A DNA stretch of 64,000 bases, taken from the NCBI RefSeq assembly GCF_009870125.1, contig NC_046683.1:58915869-58979868 (forward strand), written 5' to 3'. The stretch comes from Drosophila pseudoobscura (Eukaryota; Arthropoda; Insecta; Diptera; Drosophilidae). Below the pieces are notes generated by a model. The model worked only from the letters and a program-made list of their open reading frames with translations, had not been told where the DNA came from and made no database searches. Shown here one piece after another: positions 11,481 to 21,700 of this stretch; position 1 is the stretch's first letter, and each line of letters starts with the position of its first letter. A program made the translations under genes and the position numbers.

Positions 11481-12944
11481 ATGGTACTACTACCGTCCTT
11501 CTCGAAAGGATTACCCACACAGCCGCTACAGGATAACTAACTCCTAACCGTTCTCCGAACTTTTTTTTTATTTTTTTTTTTTTCGCAGAAACTGTTGTTG
11601 ATCTGCGCATTTGTTGCCGCCGTGGCAGCTACTTCCCCTAGCAGCGAGTACTTGCCCCCCGCATACGGTGCCGCCTCGGCTCCAGTTGCTTCCTACGCCG
11701 CAGAGGCTTCGGCTCCAGTTGAGTCCTACTCTGCCCCAGCCCAGGCCAGCTACACCGCTGCCGCTTCTGCCCCAGCAGTGTCCTACTCGGCCCCCGCTCA
11801 GGCTGTGTCCTACTCGGCTCCCGCTCAGGCTACCTACACCGCTGCCGCGTCTGCCCCAGCTGTGTCCTACTCGGCTCCCGCTCAGGCTGTGTCCTACTCG
11901 GCTCCCGCTCCAGCTGTGTCCTACTCGGCTGCTGCTTCGGCCCCGGCTGTATCTTACTCTGCCCCAGCTCCATCTTACACCGCTGCTGCTTCGGCCCCAG
12001 CTGCATCCTACTCCGCTCCTGCTGAGTACGAGACCGCTGCTTCCGAGCCCGCACACACCTTCTCGGCCAACGATGGATACCGCTACAAGACCCACCGTCG
12101 TCGCGTCATCCGTCGCCACCGTCGTGATGTGAGCCACCTGCCCTCCAACGATTACCTGCCCCCCTTCCAGGGAGCTGCTTCCGCACCAACCTCTGAGTAC
12201 CTGCCCCCAGCAGCGTCTGCCCCAGCTCCAGTCTACCAGGCCGCTCCAGCTGTGTCCTACTCTGCCCCTGCTGCCTCCTACTCTGTTGCTGCTTCGGCCC
12301 CTGCTGCCTCCTACTCCGCTCCTGCTGCTTCCTACTCCGCTCCTGCTGCTTCCTACTCCGCTCCTGCTGAGTACGAGTCCGCTGCTTCCGAGCCTGCACA
12401 CAGCTTCTCGGCCAACGATGGATACCGCTACAAGACCCAGCGTCGTCGCGTCCTCCGTCGCCACCGTCGTGATGTGAGCCATCTGCCATCCAACGAGTAC
12501 CTGCCCCCAGCAGCCTCTGCCCCAGCTCCAGTCTACCAGGCCGCTCCCGCACCATCCTACAGCGCCGCTGCTTCGGCTCCAGCTGTGTCCTACTCTGCCC
12601 CAGCTCAGACTTACTCTGCCCCTGCTGCATCCTACTCTGCGCCAGCTCCAGTCTACCAGGCCGCTGCCTCCGCACCAGCTGTGTCCTACTCGGCTCCCGC
12701 TCAGAGTTACTCTGCCCCTGCTGCATCCTACTCTGCGCCAGCTCCAGTCTACCAGGCCGCTGCCTCCGCACCAGCTGTGTCCTACTCGGCCCCAGCTGAA
12801 TCCTACTCCGCCCCGGCTGCATCCTACTCTGCTCCTGCTGAGTACGAGACCGCTGCTTCCGAGCCTGCACACAGCTTCTCGGCCACCGATGGATACCGCT
12901 ACAAGACCCAGCGTCGTCGCGTCATCCGCCGCCACAGATATTGA
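11481..12944 (+). CDS. GYR/YLP-motif secreted protein with Y-S-A-P-A repeats (452 aa)
   Basis: ATG 11481-11483 is directly followed by a GTACTA donor. A 105-nt intron (11484-11588) ends in a long T tract and CGCAG. Exon 2 (11589-12944) is in phase and begins KLLLICAFVAAVAA, a signal peptide, then S-S-E-Y-L-P-P. Three long Ala/Ser/Pro/Tyr blocks with S-Y-S-A-P-A repeats are each closed by E-P-A-H-x-F-S-A-x-D-G-Y-R-Y-K-T and a basic tail. The first two tails read R-R-H-R-R-D-V-S-H-L-P and the last ends the protein as R-R-H-R-Y. It is a paralogue of the gene at 8.4 kb, with the same exon plan and module ends but a different filler. Inference: a cuticle or matrix component, possibly cut at R-H-R-R. 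Confidence 0.9.
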
Positions 12945-13058
12945 ACGGTTTAGCAGTTGAGGCTCCCCCAACAAACCCAGCCAAACACTGCTTTGGTTTC
13001 GGGTTCTTCGGTCACTTGTACCGGAAAATTGTTAGGGAACGAAATTGATAAATTCAAA

Positions 13059-13064
13059 AATAAA
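13059..13064 (+). terminator. Poly(A) signal of the Ala/Ser/Tyr-rich GYR gene
   Basis: AATAAA lies 115 bases after the stop codon on the coding strand, a usual distance for a short fly 3' UTR. Confidence 0.7.
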
Positions 13065-13833
13065 ACAGTTACAAAATATAACCCATTGGTGTTCACTTTC
13101 TAAATACATTTATTCATTTTTTTGTTTTTTTTTCAGAATCACTATTATTTAACTTTTAAATATAGTGAAAAATAGATGTTCAACAATCTAGTGCCATCGC
13201 ACACTTAAACACTAGTCAGTAATCCTGTAGCTGCTTAATTTGGATTGTTAAATAATTATATCGACTATTATGATGGTTTACTTGATCCTCTATATAAGGC
13301 ATGTGGAGATCTCTTTTGACCATTAAGGTCCCATCAAACCGAGGAGCCTCTGATCGCCTTAGGGTCTTCGTTTGCATAATTCTTATTTTTTTAAGATGAA
13401 TTTTCGTTGAACATTCCCAGACTTGAGTGACGATGGTCCATGTGGGATTTCTCATTACTTTGTACAGCAAAGCAATGCAAGAAAATGATACTTTTAAAGC
13501 TTATTTTGGCATCAAGGGCACCAAAAAAGCGACCACTTTTCACTTTTTTAAAGTGTTCGACATGTTGGATGGGAGGGAATTCGGAGATCGAAAATGAAGC
13601 CCTGAAAAAACAAATTCAAAATTCTATTGTCTATATGTATGGGCGATCGGCATCTAATTATGAAATAAATTCAATTTATTTAAATAATTAAAAAGCATTT
13701 TTAAACCGTATTCGGCCGGAGATAACGCATTCCACTTAGAGCTAGACCATGGGGGACGGTCAACGCCAGTTCAGTGCAACAGCATCAAAACACCAGTGTC
13801 ATGATCCGAAGATGGTCGAAATGCCGTCAGAGG

Positions 13834-13975
13834 CGATGGCCGCGCCGCGTCGTCTGAAGCCACAGATTTTGAGGTGCCCCTAACGAATCCAACCAGCAAA
13901 TCCAGTTTCGATTTTCGGGTTCTTCAGAAGTTGCAATCTTGAAATATATTCCCAAAGTTGATCACTTTCTAAGCT
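13834..13975 (+). pseudogene. Decayed copy of the 3' end of the neighbouring GYR gene
   Basis: By eye this segment aligns with 12882-13105. Shared blocks are CGATGG, a CGTCGTC stretch, GCCACAGAT then TTGAGG, a C-rich stretch, TCGGGTTCTTC, and CACTTTCTAA. These correspond to the GYR codons, the stop region and the 3' UTR of the gene ending at 12944. Several small deletions, including much of the segment just after the stop, and frame breaks mean it cannot encode the motif now. Nothing recognisable of the 5' part was found upstream. Confidence 0.5.
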
Positions 13976-15431
13976 ATGAAAACCGAGAACAGGAAACAAA
14001 CAAAAAGTAAAATCTATTCAAAGTGAAGATTTGTATTAATTACGAACTAGGATACATAAAACAATCGATTTCTGTCGTCAAGCACGAACACAGAATATCA
14101 CCGGCAGCGAAGCGGAAACTTGTTTCATGAATCACAAGTTCATTATAATTTATACAGGTTCAATTTGGCTTGTGAGCTTCTTTGAAGCAACTTCTACGTG
14201 AATTTTACATGAAAAAGAGCAAATGAAAATTGTTTGAGCATAGCATACTTTTGGGGATCTGATATTAGGGATAACGGAGACTTTTGACACTGCTGATTCC
14301 ATGGGGCTTATACGAAAACAAATCGGCTAAATTTTCCCACAAGAAATGAAGAAAAATTAGAAATTTTGGATCTTTTTGTAAAAAAAAAATCGCTTCAAAG
14401 CCCCCCCCTATCCGATAGAAAATTGCTTGATTAATCCGTTAAAAGTCCAGATGGGAGAACAGATTTCAGTTCGTCATTAAAATTTTTTCATATTCGGCCA
14501 TTTGACGTCCAAAAAATGGCACAAGTCGTTAGTGCATTCGGTTGAGATTAAGATTAATTATGCAAAGAGGACAGAAAAACAGTAAAGATTCACTCTTGTT
14601 TCTCACTTGCCTTTTGGCCCATATTCTTGGGCGGATACGATTTCTTTGCTGCATTTGCTGCTCCTTTCCCTCACACCGGCAATTCTGTGAAACGTGGACC
14701 GTTAGACTACGAAACCGCGAACGAACGATTTACGAGACGAAAACGCAAACACACACAAGAACGACAAAAAAATTCCATAGAAATTTCAATAAGAGCACAT
14801 ATTTACGGTATATTCATATAAGGTGAGCCAACAGGATTGAAGTTTCGTGTGGAAACACCAACGAGAGAGAGTCAGATCACCTATATTTTGAATGCCCCAC
14901 CCCACCTCATAATGAAGCACTTGATACGAGAGAGCGTCGATTCTAAGAACTCGCTCTTTTCTTATTGCTTTACTCCTCTTGCTCACTGCGTGAATTACAT
15001 GATGGAGTGGGAATGGGACACAGCTCGGTGCTTGTTTTGCATTTTGCATTCGAACAAACAAACACACACACATTGCCAGAGATCAAGTGACTGAGGGGAA
15101 AAAAGGGGTTGTGTATAAAATAGTTTGTTTATTGTACATTAAATGCTACACTTTTTACACTCCACTTTCAGTTTTGTTTTCCTTCGCCGCTCTGCATTTT
15201 TCATTTTGCCAGTTTGTTGACTGTGTGAGGGGGAGAGGGTTAAAGTGTTGTGCATTTGCTTTGGCATGCGGTGGGAGAGAGAAGGAGAAGAACAGAAACG
15301 ATGAGAACTTCCAATATGCTCTCATCTTCTCTCTGCCTTTGCAGTTGTGTGAATAAGGAAGAGCGGGCACTAATCCACCTACGCATCTCTTCAGCTCTCT
15401 CACACTTTCATTTTTTCACCCGGCTTAAGCG

Positions 15432-15665
15432 CGCGTTTCCCAGTCAGCTCCGCGTTTCAGACCCGTGAAAAGCGGGAAAGTAGTGAAAAATCAAACGGGA
15501 AAAAAGTCGCGCAGCTTTGTAGAACTGAATAAACAACAAATATATCCCGAAATTTAAATAAGAGCACGAGAAAGTCATTAAAACAGTGCGGGGGCGAACC
15601 CAGCGGCAAAATTTGCTGAGTAAAATCAACGGAAAATGTATAAGTGTATGTGGAAGTGAAGTGCA
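15432..15665 (+). other. Candidate non-coding first exon or 5' leader
   Basis: After the Inr-like TCAGCT and TCAGAC at 15440-15462, the sequence becomes A-rich and purine-rich with GTGAAA and AACAAC words, as in Drosophila 5' leaders. No TATA box or long frame is present and no downstream plus-strand gene could be linked. The assignment rests on composition only. Confidence 0.25.
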
Positions 15666-16058
15666 ACAAGTGTTTTGATTTTTTCACGTGATCTCGCGTT
15701 TTAGTAGATGTCCGAATGTGAAGTTTTTTCTCTCTCATTGCTGTAGAGGGCGCAAGGAAGAAGAGAAGGAAGCTGAACGAATGTGCGAGCGCTCTCCATG
15801 CAAGTGTGTCAACAGTATAAGGTGCGACATTTGAAATCGTGGAATATGTCCCTCTCTCTTCGTTTACACAGTATGCGCATATCGTGAGAGGGTAACCTCG
15901 CCTTATGTCCTCCTATTGGAATTGCTCTTACCAAATCGATTTACGTGCATGCGGGGGCGGAGCTGACTTCGGTGCTTAAAAAACGACAAAAACGGGCAAT
16001 TCGCGCGCGGTAAAAAGATTGCAGAAAAGGGTGGAGAAATATGGATGGAAAGGTTAGT

Positions 16059-16068
16059 TTTATTTATT
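16059..16068 (-). terminator. Possible poly(A) signal of the Pro-rich gene
   Basis: Two overlapping AATAAA words read on the minus strand, about 530 bases past the stop codon. No closer canonical signal was seen. Confidence 0.4.
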
Positions 16069-16597
16069 GTTTCCTTGTTATTGTTCAACTCTAGCCATGC
16101 CGGTGCGTGACGCCACTTGATGTGCTTCAATGCCGAGTCTATATCGGCATGCATGCCTGTCCGTCCGACCGTGTGTCCGTCTCGTTTAACCCCTAGTTCT
16201 TAGAGACTAAGATGGGATCTCTTCTGATGGGGAAGGCATTCCTGGTAAAATGTAAAACAATATTAAGTAGAATATCCCAAATCGACTTAGCCCAAAGTTG
16301 AGATAAATTATAGATTAACAAACACACGATTAACATTCACATAGGTCGTTTAATTTCGGCAGCGCTGCGTAATCTTTAAAAAAAATTTAATAAACATATT
16401 TTAATGACTAAGTTCGATCGTAGAGTTCGCAGGCAGGACCCTGGTATATCATTAAAATTAAGTATTAAATTAAATTATTACAGTTAATTACAAATATTCA
16501 ATTTCGTACGTTCCTAAGGATCACTATGCGCACACAGAGGCAATCGTGTCATTTGATCAGTGATCGGTGCGGGGGTGGAGGGGCGACGTATGAGGGA

Positions 16598-18639
16598 TCA
16601 GAAATCAAAGGCGATCGCTGGCTTCGGATATGAGTAGCCCTCTGTCTTGGGCGCGGGAGGTGGGAATGGAATGACTGGCTTGGGATACTCGTACCCCTGC
16701 TTAGGCTGTGGTGGGGGGAGGTACTTGGGCTGTGGTGGGCTGGTGGGCACAACGGGAGGCAGGTATTTCTGTGGGGGATTGGTGGGTGGTGGGAATGGGA
16801 TGGCTGGCTTGGGATAGTCGTAGCCCTGCTTGGGCTGTGGTGGTGGATTCGTTGCTGGTGGGAATGGAACAATTGGCTTGGGATACTCATAGCCCTGTTT
16901 GGGTTGCGGGGGTGGCAGGTACTTGGGTGGTTGTGGCGCAGGTGTGGTGGTGGTGGTGACGGGTGGCAAGTATTTCTGAGGTGGATTCGTTGGTGGTGGG
17001 AAGGGAACTGCGGGTTTGGGGTACTCGTAGCCCTGCTTTGGTTGCGGGGGTGGCAGATATTTAGGCTGTGGTGGGAGGGTTGCCTTTACCGGAGGAGGCA
17101 GGTACTTGGGTTGTGGGGGGATGGTTGCCCTAACGGGAGGCAAGTACTTCTGAGGGGGATTAGTTGGGGGTGGGAATGGAATGGCTGGCTTGGGATACTC
17201 ATAGCCCTGTTTGGGCTGCGGTGGTGGGAGGTACTTCGGCTGCGGTGGGCTGGTTGGTTGCACAGGTGGCAGGTACTTGGGCTGCGGTGGGTTTGTTGGG
17301 GGCAAGTACTTCGGCGCCGGTTGTGGAGTTGTTCTTACGGGAGGAGGTAAATATTTCTGTGGTGGATTGGTCGGTGGTGGGAATGGAATGGCGGGCTTGG
17401 GATACTCATAGCCCTGTTTGGGTTGAGGAGGTGGCAGATACTTAGGCTGTGGCGGCAAAGTGGCTTGGACGGGAGGTAGGTATTTGGGCTGTGGTGCCTG
17501 GGTGGTTGCTGGTGGTAAATATTTCTGTGGTGGTGGGAATGGAACGGCGGGCTTGGGATACTCATAACCCTGTTTGGGTTGGGGAGGAGGAGGCAGGTAT
17601 TTCGGCTGTGGTGGGCTAGTGGGCTTTACAGGAGGCAAGTACTTGGGTTGCGGTGGTTTGGTTGGGACAACGGGAGGAAGGTATTTCTGTGGGGGATTGG
17701 TGGGTGGTGGGAATGGGATGGCTGGCTTGGGGTAGTCGTAGCCCTGCTTGGGCTGTGGTGGTGGATTCGTTGGTGGTGGAAATGGAACGACGGGCTTGGG
17801 ATACTCATAGCCCTGTTTGGGTTGAGGTGGTGGCGGCAGGTACTTCGGCTGGGGTGGGAGTGTTGGTTTGATGACTGGTGGCAAGTATTTCGGCTGTGGC
17901 GGCTTCGTAGGCGTCACGGGGGGCAAGTATTTCTGTGGTGGATTCGTCGGAGGTGGGAACGGAATGGCTGGCTTGGGATAGTCGTATCCCTGCTGCTTCT
18001 GCTGAGGTGGTGGCAGATACGTGGGCTGTGGTTGCACTGGGGGCAGGTACTTGGGCACTGGTGGGCTCGCAGTCGTCACAGGAGGCAGGTATTTCTGGGG
18101 CGGGAGAGTGGGAGCTGGGAATGGGATTCTGGGTTTGGGATAGTCGTAGCCCTGCTGCTTCGGCTGTGGGGGAGGAGTCCTGGGTGGCGGTGGTGGGAAG
18201 GGAATCGAGGGCGTGGGATAAGCGTATCCAGCTGATGGCGCCGGCGGCGCGGTCACTCTGATCTGCTGGGGCTGCGTCGGCGGTGGGAATGGCAGCGCTG
18301 GTTTCGGGTAGGAGTATCCCTGAACCAGCTTCGGCTCCTGTGGAATGATCTGCTGCACCGGCGGCCTGTACTTGGGCTGTTCCGGCACGAATGGCACCAA
18401 TGGCTTTGGATACGAGTATCCGCTGCTCACTGTGGGCGCTGGCGGTGGGAACGGTATGGCCGGCTTCGGATAGGAGTAGCCGTCCGAAAAGGATACCTTC
18501 GGTACTGGATAGTCGTATCCTCCGTATTCCTGCGAATGTACCTTGAGTATCTTGTGGATTCGATGCGGCGCCATCTACTCACCTGTGCCAGGGCAGAGGA
18601 ACTGAGGGCGATCAGAGCCAAGCAGAGTAGTCGGTGTTG
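16598..18639 (-). CDS. Secreted Pro/Tyr-rich repeat protein, K-Y-L-P-P and G-Y-x-Y-P-K-P (5' end missing)
   Basis: Two coding exons are clear. Exon 18583-18639 encodes a hydrophobic run beginning QHRLLCLALIAL and ending ALAQ, the core of a signal peptide. A 53-nt intron (18530-18582, GTGAGT...CGCAG) leads in phase to exon 16598-18529, which starts EYGGYDYP. The body consists of many repeats of G-Y-(E/D)-Y-P-K-P-(A/V)-(I/V)-P-F-P-P-P, then T-N-P-P-Q-K-Y-L-P-P, and ends A-I-A-F-D-F. K-Y-L-P-P resembles the YLP motif of the plus-strand genes. There is no ATG in the signal-peptide exon; CTTTGCAG precedes it at 18640-18647, so a short upstream exon must supply the start. The in-frame ATG at 18574 lies inside the intron. 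Inference: a Pro-rich cuticle or matrix protein. I do not recognise its name. Confidence 0.8.
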
Positions 18640-18703
18640 CTGCAAAGATGAAGGAGATGGAGATGGAGATGAGACACACAAATCAATTGGTTGTCGAAAA
18701 CCT

Positions 18704-18736
18704 TAATGATCTTAAATCAAATCTTGGACATTTATA
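18704..18736 (-). promoter_or_regulatory. TATA/Inr-like site just upstream of the signal-peptide exon
   Basis: On the minus strand, TATAAA begins at 18736 and TCATTA lies at 18709-18704, placing +1 near 18707, 29 bases away. A transcript starting here would contain no ATG before the signal-peptide exon. The site is therefore either fortuitous or marks an odd start. Confidence 0.35.
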
Positions 18737-18739
18737 TTT

Positions 18740-21700
18740 AGCCGTCTGACTGACATTTACGTGGGCCTCTTGGCCGTTTATGGCAATTTAGCGGTGTTTC
18801 GGTGTTTCAGTGTTTCGGTGTCGGTGGTAGCGTCGAAAATTTCCGCATATAATTAAGGCCCTCGACAATTTGCTATTTGGCTGTGTGAGACGCCACCAAC
18901 GTCAGCTCTTTTGACACCAGCAGTGCGGTTTTTGGCGAATCAATTGGCTTGGCTTTGGTGCGATTGTGACTGTGACTGCGACTGCGACTACGGCGACGGC
19001 TGCCAATTGGGTCACGCTCTACGAAGGCAAGGCTCTTTACGCACATTATTGATTGAACAAGCTGAAAGCGTTTAAGCGCATTTTTCTACGATAATTGTCG
19101 ACCCCGATGGCGATTGGTTAATTAATTATGGGCAGAGCCAAGACCCAACCCGCATGGTGAGATCTACGCCAACTATTAGCTGCCCCTGCCCCTCTGCGAC
19201 CACGCACACAGAGTCAAGGTCAACGCATCTGCCACACGCATCTGACATTGGTTACTTGATCGAGCCGCTGCGAGAAATGTTCTAGATACGCGTTGTAGTA
19301 GGCAAGTGTTAATGGCCTCCGGCTCCGAATGAAATACTGGAGCTTGATGGGAAAGTCACGGCGACCGGTTCGATAAACCCCAAGAGATGCTAAAATAAAA
19401 TTAGAAATAGTTTCTACAGCCATTTGGAATTATGTAAATGTGCGACTATCAATTCGCTGCGAACTAATTGAGCCACGGCCAAGAGATACAGAGAGAACCT
19501 TTGCAATCGTCAATCTTTGGAACTGGAACCCGGAATTCCATTTCTCAAATTGAAACACATAAATCTGGGCGAAATAAAAACTACACACAAAATAGCAGCA
19601 GCATTCTTAAGCGGCATTTAAGGTTTTTCGCCGAGTGCGCTTCAAGTCAAAGTCGTTAAAGTCCGTGCCCATTAAAATAAAAGCCAAACTTTAATTGAAT
19701 AGAAACAATGGCAGCAGCCACCAGACAAAAAATTCATCAAAAAGAAGCCGAGAACTGACAGCCGAGAACTGAGAGCTGAAAGCTGAGAGCTGAGAGCCAA
19801 CAGCTCATCTCAAACTCAAACTCAAACTCAATCAAAATGGAAATAGTTTCTAGCCTCCCACGCAATATTCTTTTACACATTTTGATTTGATTTGATGTTT
19901 TTTGTTTGCGTGTTGTTTTTTGATAAATCGTTATGGAAAAATGCCACTCGACAGGCACTCCATTCAACTCGACTCACTCAAGCCGCTTGTCAGCTGTCGG
20001 GCCTTAATTTCCAGCGGATTTGCCAATCTTCTTGAGACTTGCAACAGACGGCCAGGCCAACCCCCGAGTGGCAAGAATCAGAATCAAACTAGTTCTTGCT
20101 AAAACCGAATCTAATACACATACATACATATGTATCTATTTGGGGTTTGTTTTGCTATTAGTTGACAACTTTGTGATGTCTGTGGATGTCCATTAAAGTC
20201 AGAACCCAATTAAGTTTTGTGCGCGAGATGTTTTTTTTATGGCATGTGACTCAGGTGTCGCATAACATGAATAATTCTTTCTTGGAGCCAAGGCAGGGGC
20301 AGGGGCAGGGGCAGGGGCAGGGGCGTATCTACAAAAGGCAGTGCGGAATCTCACCGAATCTTTTTCGGTAATCCAAATGAAACACGGATTTATCTATATA
20401 TCCGTTTTCCTGCTTGACCTTAATTGATAATTTCATAACAACAAACCCGCAATTAAAGCAACCATTACACAATGTTGCCGCGTCATCTCAAGTGGCAAGT
20501 GCCGCGTGTAAAGTGGGTGGGGTTTGGGCCCGCAATTGGATCACGAGAGCACCAGAGAATCTCCCTCGAATCTTGTCAAGTCACACACAAAGCATTAGGC
20601 CTCCAAAAGGCGGAAAAACTTTTGGGCGACAAATGCCGCCATGGAAGGGGGTGGAGCACGGCGTTAATTGTCACAATTGAAGCGTGTGAAATCCCATAAA
20701 AAAGACATAGTAGTATACACAGATATGACTACGAGTATGTGGTCTGTGCGGGACGACCTTGTGCGGCTGGCGTTAATTGGAGTTGCCCAACACTGGCTCA
20801 GCCTCTGGCTGTGGTTCTGGGCGCGCTTTGACTCATTCAAGCGACGACTGGCGCTTAATGTGCGAGGTTCAGCCTTAGCCTTAAAGCGGTTGCGCATTCG
20901 CGGCCCACCGATTGCCAAATCTCTTGTCCAGAACGAACACGCGCATGCGTGAAGAGCACGAAAGGGTGGCTGATGATGGGGCTGGGCTGGGGCTGGGGCT
21001 GGGCTGGGGCACAGTTATGAGCGTTTCCGGTCACAGCTTTGGAGTCCGATTCAGAGTTGGAGTCGCCCTCGAGTGAGTCAGCCATTGGAATCGGAGTTCG
21101 AGTTGGAGTCGCAGTCAATGCATTCGCCGTTGCGGCAGGTCTCAGTCTCTGATGGAGGGCTGCCAGCTGTTTTCTGTTTTGCTGTTTTTCTGTTATTTGT
21201 ATTTGTACTTGTACCGATTTTCTTCAATTGTAGCGCCATTTATGCAAATTTACCATGCGACGACTCCTCCACTTGACTTGCTGTTTTGGCGTTGTTTGTT
21301 TTACGCTGTCGCTCTTAGAAAACTCCATTCGCGTCTCTAGAGTTGGGCAATTTTGTTTGACAGACAACCCTCATGGGATGCCAGTGCCGCCAGGCAGGCA
21401 GGCCAGCAGCTGCCACAGCCCCAGCCACTGCCACTGCAACTGCACCTCGAAAAAAAAAAGTGTGGAATATTTCTGGGATGGATTCTAGCCCCCTGGCATC
21501 TTGGCATCTTGACATCTTTTATGGTTATGTCTTGATTGTTCATATCGTGCATATGGTGTACACTTTTTGTGGATTGAACACTCACCGTCTTCATTCTCGA
21601 TTCGTGATGCAACAACGCGAACGGATCGGATCCACAAATCGCTCAGGCACTTGCGTCAGCACCTAAAAAAAATATATATATATTTCTTAACGTTTACAAC

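Larger units (their letters stand above)
13065..16058. other. Intergenic region between the GYR cluster and the Pro-rich gene
   Basis: Apart from the relic at 13.83 kb and the leader-like segment at 15.4-15.7 kb (both listed separately), I see no gene in these 3 kb. Frames here are short and unlike coding sequence. Confidence 0.5.

Noticed and set aside
11568..12974. Long minus-strand frame opposite the second GYR gene
   Set aside because: Same codon-bias effect in repetitive sequence; the translation is low-complexity Gly/Ser/Val.
19220..19423. 67-codon minus-strand frame with mixed composition
   Set aside because: Too short, with no splice partner or family resemblance I could defend.
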